NCBI RefSeq assembly: GCF_013266755.1
Contig: NZ_JABRWJ010000001.1
Span: forward strand, 310,001-374,000
DNA: 64,000 nucleotides
Reading direction: 5' to 3'
DNA from: Pseudaquabacterium terrae
GTDB taxonomy: Bacteria > Pseudomonadota > Gammaproteobacteria > Burkholderiales > Burkholderiaceae_C
Positions 41,430 to 49,293 of this stretch are shown one piece after another. Position 1 is the first letter of the stretch. Each line of letters opens with the position of its first letter. A program made the position numbers and the translations under genes. A model generated the notes under the pieces. The model was not told the DNA's origin, made no database searches, and was given only the letters and a program-made list of their open reading frames with translations.

Positions 41430-41945
41430 ATGAACGCAACAAAAGTTCGCGCCCGCTCGACGACGGCCGCGCTGCCGCCGCCGACCACGCCGCTGGACCG
41501 CACCGACAAGGCCATCCTGCGCCAGCTGCAGCGCGACGCGTCGCTGTCGAACGTCGCGCTGGCGGCCAAGGTGCACCTGAGCCCGCCCGCGTGCCTGCGC
41601 CGCGTCGAACGGCTGAAGGCTGCCGGCCTGATCACCGGCATCGTCGCGCTGCTGAACCCGCCGGCGCTCGATGCCGGCATGCTGGTGATGATCGGCGTCG
41701 TGCTCGACCGCTCGACGCCCGATTCCTTCGCCGACTTCGAGAAGGCGGCCGCGAAGGTCTCCGGCTGCATGGAATGCCACGTCATCACCGGCGAGTTCGA
41801 CTACTTCATGCTGCTGCGCACGCGCGACAACGACAGCTTCAACCGCCTGCACGCCGAGCAACTTTTGCAGCTGCCGGGCGTGCGGCAGATCCGCTCGTTC
41901 ATCGCGCTGAAGCAGGTGCTGTCGACGACGCAGCTGGTGGTTTGA
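41430..41945 (+). CDS. acdR: Lrp/AsnC-family regulator (AcdR type)
   Basis: A 171-residue regulator. After a 20-residue Ala/Pro/Thr-rich lead, [20 protein letters not shown] and [19 protein letters not shown] form the AsnC helix-turn-helix; the C-terminal RAM domain carries [21 protein letters not shown]. Divergent arrangement with acdS is that of AcdR, which activates acdS in response to ACC in studied bacteria. Confidence 0.92.
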   Translation: MNATKVRARSTTAALPPPTTPLDRTDKAILRQLQRDASLSNVALAAKVHLSPPACLRRVERLKAAGLITGIVALLNPPALDAGMLVMIGVVLDRSTPDSFADFEKAAAKVSGCMECHVITGEFDYFMLLRTRDNDSFNRLHAEQLLQLPGVRQIRSFIALKQVLSTTQLVV

Positions 41946-42079
41946 AACGAAGCACCTGGCGCGTCGGCTTTCGGCGCAAGCGCTGATGTTCCAATCACGT
42001 TGGGCGGCACAAGGCGCTGTCGCCCGCGTACACGCAAGTCATCATCGCAAGCCAAGCCCTCAGCACAGGAGAAAACTGA

Positions 42080-42472
42080 ATGTTCAGCCACGTCATGGTC
42101 GGATCGAACGACATTGATCGCTCCAAGCAGTTCTATGACGCCGTGCTCGGCGTGCTCGGGGCCGGGGAGCCGATGCGAAATCAGAACGGCACGGGTCAAG
42201 TCCGGCTGTTCTACCGGCACGATGGCGGAACGTTCTGTGTCAGCGAACCGATCGACGGCGAGTCGGCCACCGTCGCAAACGGCGGCACCATCGGCTTCAA
42301 GTGCAGCTCGCCGGAGCAAGTGCGGCAGTTCCACGATGTCGCCGTTGCGCACGGGGGAACATCGATCGAAGACCCGCCAGGATTGCGCGAGGGCAAGCTC
42401 GGTGCATTGCACTTGTCCTATGTGCGCGATCCAGACGGCAACAAGCTCTGCGCGCTCCACCGGCCCAAGTAG
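42080..42472 (+). CDS. VOC-family protein
   Basis: A 130-residue glyoxalase-fold protein. MFSHVMVGSNDIDRSKQFYD is the first module and LSYVRDPDGNKLCALH the second, with HVM and GNKLCA at metal-ligand positions. AGGAGAAAACTGA upstream is a clear ribosome site. Such small VOC proteins are often lactoylglutathione-lyase-like or fosfomycin/bleomycin-like; no substrate can be assigned. Confidence 0.9.
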   Translation: MFSHVMVGSNDIDRSKQFYDAVLGVLGAGEPMRNQNGTGQVRLFYRHDGGTFCVSEPIDGESATVANGGTIGFKCSSPEQVRQFHDVAVAHGGTSIEDPPGLREGKLGALHLSYVRDPDGNKLCALHRPK

Positions 42473-42491
42473 ATCCCTGCGCCACGGCGAC

Positions 42492-43385
42492 ATGAAACGC
42501 CGACACAGCATCCGAGCCCTCTTGGCACTGCTGCCACTGGCGGCCGGTGCCCAACCCCCGCTGATGCTGCGCCGCATTCCGTCCAGCGGCGAACCGATCC
42601 CAGCGATCGGGCTCGGCAGCTGGATCACCTTCAACGTCGGCAACGATGCCGCGGCGCGCGCGGACTGCGCCGAGGTGATGCGTGCCTTCGTCGATGGCGG
42701 CGGGCGGGTGATCGATTCGTCGCCGATGTACGGCTCGTCGCAGGCGGTGATCGGCGAGGGGCTGGCGCGAATCGGTGGCGCGCAGCGCATCTTCTCTGCC
42801 GACAAGGTGTGGATCGGCTCCGGCGCGCGCGGCCCGGCGCAGGTCGAGGAATCACGCCGGCTGTGGGGCATCCCGCGCTTCGACCTGCTGCAGGTCCACA
42901 ACCTGCTCGCCTGGGAACAGCACCTGCCGGCGCTGCTGGCGATGAAAGCGGCCGGCCGGTTGCGCTACGTCGGCATCACGACCTCCGAAGGCCGGCGCCA
43001 TGCCGATATCGAGCAGATCATGCGCACGCAGCCGATCGATTTCGTGCAGCTCACCTACAACCCGCTCGACCGCGAGGCCGAACAGCGCCTGCTGCCGCTG
43101 GCGCAGGAGCGCGGCATCGCGGTGATCGCCAACCGGCCGTTCCGCGAAGGTGCGCTGCTGCGCGCGCTGGCCCGGCATCGCCTGCCCGCCTGGAGTACCG
43201 AGATCGATTGCGACGGCTGGGCGCAGTTCGCGCTCAAGTTCATCGTCTCGCACCCGGCGATCACCTGCGCCATTCCCGCCACGAGCAACGTCGATCATGT
43301 GCGGCAGAACCTGGGCGCCGCACGCGGACGTTTGCCGGACGAGGCGATGCGGCGGCGCATGGCAGCGTTTGTCGCGGCGCTGTGA
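42492..43385 (+). CDS. aldo/keto reductase with signal peptide
   Basis: A 297-residue NADPH-type aldo/keto reductase fold protein. It starts MKRRHSIRALLALLPLAAGAQ, an export signal possibly of the Tat type (Arg-Arg-His). The catalytic set is seen as Asp and Tyr in VIDSSPMYGSSQAVIG, Lys in FSADKVWIG and His in LLQVHNLLAW. It follows the VOC gene by 19 bases and precedes the DUF6064 gene by 18. An exported member is unusual, since the cofactor is cytoplasmic. Confidence 0.88.
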   Translation: MKRRHSIRALLALLPLAAGAQPPLMLRRIPSSGEPIPAIGLGSWITFNVGNDAAARADCAEVMRAFVDGGGRVIDSSPMYGSSQAVIGEGLARIGGAQRIFSADKVWIGSGARGPAQVEESRRLWGIPRFDLLQVHNLLAWEQHLPALLAMKAAGRLRYVGITTSEGRRHADIEQIMRTQPIDFVQLTYNPLDREAEQRLLPLAQERGIAVIANRPFREGALLRALARHRLPAWSTEIDCDGWAQFALKFIVSHPAITCAIPATSNVDHVRQNLGAARGRLPDEAMRRRMAAFVAAL

Positions 43386-43403
43386 CTCGAAGGCGACGGA
43401 CGC

Positions 43404-44009
43404 ATGAGCGAGTGGTGGACCTACCGGCCGTCGGACTTCCTGATGTTCGCGCCGCGCACGTACTACCGCTTGATCGAGCTCTACAACGCCGCGGTCTGGC
43501 CGGCGCAGCTGGTGGCGCTGGCCGCCGGTGCCACGTTGCTCGTGCTGGCATGGCGCGGCCGGGCGGCCTCGCCGCGCTGGGTCTTTGGGCTGCTGGCCTT
43601 CGCCTGGGCCTGGGTCGGCGTGGTTTTCCATGGGCGGCATTTCGTGACGATCAATTGGGCCGCGAGTTGGTTTGCCGGTGCCTTCCTGTTGCAGGCGCTG
43701 CTGTGGATCGGATTGGCCGTGCGCCATGCCGGGCTGCAATGGCGATCCGATGCCGGTTCGCGTCGGCTCGTGGGCCTCGGCCTGATCGCAGCGGCGGTGC
43801 TCCTGTTTCCGCTGCTCGCGCCGGCGACCGGCCGCTCCTGGAGGCAAGCCGAACTGTTCGGCCTGGCGCCGGATCCGACGGTGCTGGCGACGCTCGGCGT
43901 GCTGCTGTTGCTCGACGGTGCCCGATGGCTGCGGCTGATCTGCTCGGTCCTTCCGCTGGGGTGGTGCGTTTTCGCCGTGCTGCTGCAATGGACGATGCAC
44001 GCGCCGTGA
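43404..44009 (+). CDS. DUF6064 membrane protein
   Basis: A 201-residue protein with about six membrane helices (LVALAAGATLLVLAWRG; WAASWFAGAFLLQALLWIG and others). MSEWWTYRPSDFLMFAPRTYY is the typical DUF6064 start. Probably cotranscribed with the aldo/keto reductase. Function unknown. Confidence 0.85.
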   Translation: MSEWWTYRPSDFLMFAPRTYYRLIELYNAAVWPAQLVALAAGATLLVLAWRGRAASPRWVFGLLAFAWAWVGVVFHGRHFVTINWAASWFAGAFLLQALLWIGLAVRHAGLQWRSDAGSRRLVGLGLIAAAVLLFPLLAPATGRSWRQAELFGLAPDPTVLATLGVLLLLDGARWLRLICSVLPLGWCVFAVLLQWTMHAP

Positions 44010-44029
44010 CAGAACACGGCCGTCGGCGC

Positions 44030-44515
44030 TCAGGCGGCGACGGCGATGCCGGCGCGGCTCGAGCGACACCGCCATAGCTCGGCGAGCAGCGCTGCATCGC
44101 AGCGGGCCTGCACATCCGCGGGAACGTTGACCTCGCGAATCTCGGCGCTGTGCACGGTGATGCCCGCCCTGGCGGTCTTGCGCCGAATAGTCAAGCGCAT
44201 GCTCCGGTCGACGGTGCAGCGCTCGCACAAGAGTGACGCCAGCATCGACGTGACGACCGTCGTGCGCAGCGCGGCCAGTGCGACGCTGGCAACGTCAAAC
44301 CGCCCGCGCTGGAACGCCACGGTCGCTTGCTGCACGTCGTGCACGTGCCAGCAGACGACGGCAGCGACATCCAGCGCCACCGCGTCGCGTGTCGATTGGT
44401 GTTCCACATGGAGAGCGGTAAGCCGGCAGCGAGGCCTCACGGCGGCGGGGGCCGCGGCCAGCGAGCGTTTGTCATCCGCGGCGTCGTCGTGCCGCACTGT
44501 TCCGTGTGCAGTCAT
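44030..44515 (-). CDS. SPFH/band-7-like fragment protein, 161 aa
   Basis: A 161-residue protein from ATG 44515, which has TTGGAG upstream. Residues about 38-140 resemble the core of slipins/stomatins: ALDVAAVVCWHVHDVQQATV, ASVALAALRTTVVTSMLASL and ITVHSAEIREVNVPADVQ align with their strand-helix pattern. The N-terminal membrane hairpin and the C-terminal coiled region of real slipins are missing, and the sequence is divergent, so it is either a reduced stand-alone domain or a decaying gene. Faces the DUF6064 gene, 20 bases from its stop. Confidence 0.6.
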   Translation of the reverse strand: MTAHGTVRHDDAADDKRSLAAAPAAVRPRCRLTALHVEHQSTRDAVALDVAAVVCWHVHDVQQATVAFQRGRFDVASVALAALRTTVVTSMLASLLCERCTVDRSMRLTIRRKTARAGITVHSAEIREVNVPADVQARCDAALLAELWRCRSSRAGIAVAA

Positions 44516-44584
44516 GTCGCACTCCAATCGATCCTCGATACCAGCTTTTGGTGGCTTGGTCAGGCATTGCCCTGCGCGATGGTG

Positions 44585-44612
44585 CGTACAGACTGAAGCT
44601 CGTGTCTGTACG
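44585..44612. repeat. perfect inverted repeat upstream of the SPFH-like gene
   Basis: CGTACAGAC (44585-44593) and GTCTGTACG (44604-44612) are exact reverse complements separated by ten bases. The element lies in the 206-base gap between the cytochrome gene and the SPFH-like gene, about 70 bases upstream of the latter. It may be an operator or a hairpin ending the cytochrome transcript; there is no T-tract. Confidence 0.55.
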
Positions 44613-44721
44613 TTGTCCCACTTGCTCTTCAGCAGGCTCCCACCCGACCCTCGTCGGGGCCATCACGTGGTGCAGAACCTGCTTCCTCGAGACGGCAATT
44701 TCCAACCGTCCTCGCCTTCGT

Positions 44722-45999
44722 TCACAGCGACTTGAGATACTGGGCGAGGTCGCTGATGTCGTCGCTGCTGAGGCCAAGCGAACGCTTGGTGTTGTAGATG
44801 CGCCCGACGTCTTCGAGCGTGGCGGCCGAGCCGTCGTGGAAGTACGGTGCGTGCTGCCACACACCCCGCAGCGGCGAGGTTCGGTAGAGCTTGGTGGCCG
44901 AGCGCGCCGCGTAGCTCGGCGATTCGGGTTCGGCCATCGAGGCGGACGGTGGATGCAGCGTCAAGTTCGCATCGGTAAAGCTCGCTCCGCTGTGGCAAGT
45001 CACGCACTTGCCGCGGGTCTCGAACACCGCTTTGCCGCGTCCCGCGGCGGCCGCGTCGAAGCTTCCGGGCGGTGCCGATGGCGCGGAAAGAGACAGCTGA
45101 TAGGCCTGCAAGGCGGGTAGCTTGCTGCTCACCAGGTCCTGCGTGCCGTTGGTGATGCTCAGGTTCAGCCGCGGCTCGGTGAACGTGCCTTGACCGCCCA
45201 TCTGGGTCACCGCGACGTACCGGTTCCAGTAGGCAATCTCTTCGCCGTCGCCGGTGAAGGTGATGCTGTGGATGCCCGCCAGGCCATAGGCCGGTGGAAT
45301 GACAACGGGCTTGTTCACGCCGTCGATGTTGAAGCGCGGATCGTACTTGCCCGGGCCCCAGGAATTGAATACCAACTTCGTCGCCGCATCGAGCGCCGGT
45401 GACAATGCAATGACGGCACCCACATTGAGATCTCGATTGGCCCAACCGTCCAGGCGCTTGCCGATGCCCGGCGCGAACGAGTTGTCCACCGTCGAATGGC
45501 ACAACGCACAGGTAATGCCCACGCGGGTCAAGCGATCCACGCCGCGGACAGTCTCTACAGTGCCCTTCAGGCCCACCACCGCGTCGAGCTTGAGCAGAGC
45601 AATCGTTGTGGCCGGGCTGTGCAGGTCGACGCGCCCACTTCGGATACCCTGGACCACCGCCGCGGGCAGTGCATCTGCATCGACCTTCAACCCCACCGAT
45701 AGCGCGGTCACGGGATCCACCGATGCGCTGATCACCTCGTGCATCCTCAGCAGGTCAGTCCACTTCGCCTCGTCGCCGAAGGTCTCGAAGCGGAAGATGT
45801 GCTTCCCCTGTGCGGCAAGTGCGGTCTCCTTGCCTTTCGCGCCGAGTTCGTCCCGCCGGCTCGCTGAGCCATTGTCCGAGGAGCCGCCGCCGCACGCCAC
45901 CATGACGAAGGCTGCGGCGAAGGTCACGCTGCACACCGCGACACACCGCGACGCGCAGGCGAGCCGCGTCTCGGATGAAATTGGCAAGCGGTGCGTCAT
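44722..45999 (-). CDS. dihaem cytochrome c, peroxidase-like lipoprotein
   Basis: A 425-residue exported protein. The signal sequence ends at FVMVACGGG, a lipobox with Cys. Two haem motifs are present, CALCH and CVTCH, and the C-terminal YRTSPLRGVWQHAPYFHDGS and LEDVGRIYN are typical of the bacterial cytochrome c peroxidase/MauG family. AAAGG upstream supports ATG 45999. It is likely a periplasmic electron carrier or peroxidase anchored to a membrane; substrate unknown. Confidence 0.9.
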   Translation of the reverse strand: MTHRLPISSETRLACASRCVAVCSVTFAAAFVMVACGGGSSDNGSASRRDELGAKGKETALAAQGKHIFRFETFGDEAKWTDLLRMHEVISASVDPVTALSVGLKVDADALPAAVVQGIRSGRVDLHSPATTIALLKLDAVVGLKGTVETVRGVDRLTRVGITCALCHSTVDNSFAPGIGKRLDGWANRDLNVGAVIALSPALDAATKLVFNSWGPGKYDPRFNIDGVNKPVVIPPAYGLAGIHSITFTGDGEEIAYWNRYVAVTQMGGQGTFTEPRLNLSITNGTQDLVSSKLPALQAYQLSLSAPSAPPGSFDAAAAGRGKAVFETRGKCVTCHSGASFTDANLTLHPPSASMAEPESPSYAARSATKLYRTSPLRGVWQHAPYFHDGSAATLEDVGRIYNTKRSLGLSSDDISDLAQYLKSL

Positions 46000-46138
46000 A
46001 TGAACCTTTCAGCGCCCGGCGTTACAGAAGCCGGCATCGATGGTCACGACGGGCCACCACGTCACGCGCAGCGCGGTCTCGTCCGGCCCTCGCCAGACAG
46101 CAGGGCTATCGCCCGGCCCCGGGTTGGCGCGTGCAGTC

Positions 46139-46552
46139 CTAGAGCGACAGCAGCCGCTGAAAGAACGACCGATAGCGGCGCAGGGCAACGCGCAAGTTCT
46201 CCGTCGATGCTTGTTCCGTCTGGTCCACCTGCCCTTCGAGCTTGGCGCGCTCCTTCGAAAACGTTTCTGCCAAGCTCTTCATCACCTGGGCAACCAGTTC
46301 GTCGGCTTCTCGCACTGCCCGCTGCGGGTCATCGACAAAGCCGATCTGGACCGCGTCCCACCGAGCTCGGAAATCCTTGCTCACGTCCGGAAAGAAGAGT
46401 GGGGCGAGCTCTTCGCTGATCGCAGCGGACTCCTGCTTTTCGCTGGCGGGCTCTTCGAGTTCCGCGCTGACCACTGGTGGGGAATCCGGCGCCTCTGTGG
46501 CGGCTGCCAGATCTGCCGTGGTGAGATTCTTTTCTGCCAGTTCGATGTTCAT
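46139..46552 (-). CDS. uncharacterised acidic helical protein, 137 aa
   Basis: A 137-residue acidic protein with a low-complexity N-terminus (Glu/Ala/Ser-rich, residues 1-45) and a helical C-terminal part: FRARWDAVQIGFVDDPQRAV, ADELVAQVMKSLAETF and TENLRVALRRYRSFFQRLL. This half is related to the upstream gene's product (FVDNPKG, ADRLVREL, TEDLRKAVMHYRALFDELL). ATG 46552 overlaps the upstream stop as ATGA. Function unknown. Confidence 0.8.
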   Translation of the reverse strand: MNIELAEKNLTTADLAAATEAPDSPPVVSAELEEPASEKQESAAISEELAPLFFPDVSKDFRARWDAVQIGFVDDPQRAVREADELVAQVMKSLAETFSKERAKLEGQVDQTEQASTENLRVALRRYRSFFQRLLSL

Positions 46553-47139
46553 GATTGCGCCACCATTTGCTTTGCCGACGGGGGTTGCTCGACTTCCGCG
46601 ACCTCGAGCAATTCATCGAACAGCGCGCGGTAGTGCATCACCGCCTTGCGAAGGTCCTCGGTGTCGGCTTCGCCGCGTTGGTCGCGGGCCGCTATGGCCT
46701 GCGCCGCTCGATAGTTGTTCACCACGTCAGGGTGATCGACCGATATGTCGGCCGCCCGGCGTTCGAAATCGCCCATCGGGTAGCCGCGCTTCAGGAGCAA
46801 CTCGCGAACCAGGCGATCCGCCTGAACGACGACCCCCTTGGGGTTGTCGACGAAGTTGCCCTGCAACTCTTTCCACGCCTGACTGAACCTGGCGGCCTCG
46901 GCCGGCATCAGCGGAGTGATGTCGAGATGATCGACGCGCTTTTCGCGCGTCTTGAGTTCCGACTCGGCTTTTGTTCGGCTGCCGAGTTCCTTCACAGCCA
47001 GCTCGTATTCCGGGCCGAAGCGCTGTTCAAGCCGGTGCGATTGCTTCTTTTGGTAGAGCAGGTAGGCGGCAAGTGCCACCAATACGGTCGCCACGGCGAG
47101 GCCGAGGATGATCCATGTCTGCGTGTTCATCGTGTCCAT
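46549..47139 (-). CDS. uncharacterised membrane-anchored protein, 196 aa
   Basis: A 196-residue protein with one N-terminal membrane helix (TWIILGLAVATVLVALAAYL) followed by a basic stretch (LYQKKQSHRLEQRF) and a helical cytoplasmic domain shared with the next protein (FSQAWKELQGNFVDNPKGVV; TEDLRKAVMHYRALF). GGAG six to seven bases before ATG 47139 decides the start over 47130. Lies downstream of the Crp/Fnr gene, 92 bases away. The family is recognisable as a conserved hypothetical only. Confidence 0.82.
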   Translation of the reverse strand: MDTMNTQTWIILGLAVATVLVALAAYLLYQKKQSHRLEQRFGPEYELAVKELGSRTKAESELKTREKRVDHLDITPLMPAEAARFSQAWKELQGNFVDNPKGVVVQADRLVRELLLKRGYPMGDFERRAADISVDHPDVVNNYRAAQAIAARDQRGEADTEDLRKAVMHYRALFDELLEVAEVEQPPSAKQMVAQS

Positions 47140-47231
47140 GCGAGTCTCCGAATCTTGATAGCCATCCGTGCTGACGTTCCACGAATCCAGGCCGGCGGCG
47201 CGCCGGTCTGGGCACCATCCAACTCACGTCG

Positions 47232-48002
47232 TCAGCTGGCGATGCTTGCCGGCAGCAGCCGGTCGTACTCCTTCTTGACCACGGCGTAGCACTCGCAGGT
47301 GCGCTGCTCGAGGCCGGGTCGGTCGAGCACCGATATGTGTCCTCGCGCATATCGGATCAGCCCATCCCTCTGGAGCTTCAGCGCAGCCTCGGTCACGCCC
47401 TCGCGTCGCACACCGAGCATGTTCGCGATCAGTTCCTGCGTCATCACGAGATCGTTGCCGGAGAGCCGGTCCAGGCTCAGCAACAGCCAGCGGCAAAGTT
47501 GCTGGTCGAGCGAGTGATGGCGGTTGCACACCGCGGTCTGGGCCATCTGGGTGATGAGCGCCTGGGTGTAGCGCAAGAGCAGGTGCATCACCGGAAGGGA
47601 CTTGTCGAACTCGTCCTTCAGCGTGCGCGAGGGCATGCGCCAGGCATGGCCTCCGCTCTGCACGACGGCGCGGCTGGGTGTCGTGCCCCCGCCCATGAAG
47701 AGTGAAATGCCGACCAGCCCCTCGAAGCCGACCACGCCGATTTCGGCCGACGCGCCGTCCTCCATCACGTAGAGCAGTGAGACGATCGCGGTGGTCGGGA
47801 AGTACACGTGGCTCAACTCGATGCCCGATTCGTAGAGCACCTTGCCGAGCGGCAACTCGACGTACTCGAGCCGCGGGCGCCAGCGTTGCCATTCCGCAGC
47901 CGGCAAGGCTGCGAGCAACTGGTTGTCGTGCGGGCCGGGCAGCACGGCACTCACGAGGGTGTCCAGCTGCGGGGCGCGCTCGATCGCGCACGTCGGTCCC
48001 AT
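47232..48002 (-). CDS. Crp/Fnr-family regulator
   Basis: A 256-residue regulator from ATG 48002; a GTG at 48077 would extend it by 25 residues. The cyclic-nucleotide-binding-like domain (LPLGKVLYESGIELSHVYFP; VGFEGLVGISLFMGGG) is of the Crp/Fnr subgroup without cAMP-type RxA motif, and the C-terminal winged helix is LIANMLGVRREGVTEAALKL. No Cys cluster for an Fnr iron-sulfur centre is seen. Targets unknown; the two genes downstream are candidates. Confidence 0.88.
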   Translation of the reverse strand: MGPTCAIERAPQLDTLVSAVLPGPHDNQLLAALPAAEWQRWRPRLEYVELPLGKVLYESGIELSHVYFPTTAIVSLLYVMEDGASAEIGVVGFEGLVGISLFMGGGTTPSRAVVQSGGHAWRMPSRTLKDEFDKSLPVMHLLLRYTQALITQMAQTAVCNRHHSLDQQLCRWLLLSLDRLSGNDLVMTQELIANMLGVRREGVTEAALKLQRDGLIRYARGHISVLDRPGLEQRTCECYAVVKKEYDRLLPASIAS

Positions 48003-48126
48003 GGTTCGCACTCTGGGCGCGTCGGCCAGGTCGGTCTGTTCGCTGGCGCACCCTCCGCCGAAGAGCGCCGCGCTCACTGACGACGCGACCGCGCTGTGCC
48101 TGCGACTGATGGGATGACGCGGAAAG

Positions 48127-49293
48127 TCAAGGCCTTGATCGGTGATCGATCAGATTCAGCGTGAGGACGAACTGGCTGCCGAATCCCGGGCCGCCGCTGC
48201 TGGCGACCACCACGCCGTCATGCGCCTCGACCAGTTCGCGCACCACGGTGAGCCCGAGGCCCAGGCCGCTGGCGTTGAAGCCGACTGCATGCACGTCCTG
48301 CACGAATGGCTCGAAGACCCTTGGCAGGGCCTCTGCAGTGATGCCGATGCCGTTGTCGCTGACCGTGATGACCAGGTCCTGATCCGCCACCAACACCGAC
48401 AGGTTGATCTCACCGCCCTTCGGCGTGTACTTGGATGCGTTGTCGAGCAGGTTGCACAGCACCTGCGTCAGGCGCCCAGGGTCCCCGTCCACCAGCAGTG
48501 CGCCGGGAGGCACGAAAGCGGTGAAGCGCTGCCGGCACGCATCCATCGCTGGTCGGCAGGAGTGCACCGACGTGTCGATGACTTCGGCCATGTCCACCGT
48601 CCGGCGATCGAGCGTGAGCTTGCCGGTCTTGACGCGGGAAACGTCGAGCAGGTCGTTGACCAGACGCGTCATGCGGGTGACCTGCCTTTCGATGACACCG
48701 CGCACGTTCTGCAGCAGCGCGGGGTCGAGGCGCTCCATGCCAAGCAGGTCGGCTGCGGTGCGCATGGGCATCAGCGGGTTGCGCAACTCATGCGCCACCA
48801 GCGTCAGGATGTCCCTCTGCCGGGCCTCGGCTCGCTGGGCGGCCGCCTGGACATCCTGGGCTGTCAGCGCGGCCATCACCAGGTTCTCGTTTGCCTCGCG
48901 CAGCGCGGCATGACGTTGCTCCACCTGGCCCGGGTCGTGAGGGACCAGCGGCGGCGGCAGCGCGTGCAGCGTCGTCGCTGAAAGCTCGTCTGGCCGCGGC
49001 AGCGCATCGAGTTCAGCCGATTCCGCGGCTTCATGCAGTGCCGCGGTAGCGGTTTCTGCGTCGGAATGAGCGCGCAAGGCCGACAGCACCAGATGCTCAT
49101 TGGCCTCCAGCAGCTGAGCCGCCAGGCGGCTGCCGAGCTGACTCTCGGCCTGTCCCAGGTCCGAGCGTAGCTGTACCAGCTGGTCCCGAGCCTGTTCGAC
49201 TTCGCCCCGCAGCCGCGCAAGCTCCCGCGCGGCACCGTGCATGGCGTCGCGATCCGAAGCTGCGGCCGAATTCACGGGGACGTGCTCAGTCAT
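48127..49293 (-). CDS. sensor histidine kinase, cytoplasmic
   Basis: A 388-residue kinase without membrane segments. The first 170 residues are coiled-coil (ARELARLRGEVEQARDQLVQ), followed by HisKA with LVAHELRNPLMPM (phosphoacceptor His) and a HATPase domain with NLLDNASKYTPKGG (N box), VSDNGIGI (G1) and GLGLGLTVV (G2). Its start overlaps the KaiC-like gene by eight bases, so it should be part of that signalling unit. The cognate response regulator is not adjacent. Confidence 0.92.
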   Translation of the reverse strand: MTEHVPVNSAAASDRDAMHGAARELARLRGEVEQARDQLVQLRSDLGQAESQLGSRLAAQLLEANEHLVLSALRAHSDAETATAALHEAAESAELDALPRPDELSATTLHALPPPLVPHDPGQVEQRHAALREANENLVMAALTAQDVQAAAQRAEARQRDILTLVAHELRNPLMPMRTAADLLGMERLDPALLQNVRGVIERQVTRMTRLVNDLLDVSRVKTGKLTLDRRTVDMAEVIDTSVHSCRPAMDACRQRFTAFVPPGALLVDGDPGRLTQVLCNLLDNASKYTPKGGEINLSVLVADQDLVITVSDNGIGITAEALPRVFEPFVQDVHAVGFNASGLGLGLTVVRELVEAHDGVVVASSGGPGFGSQFVLTLNLIDHRSRP

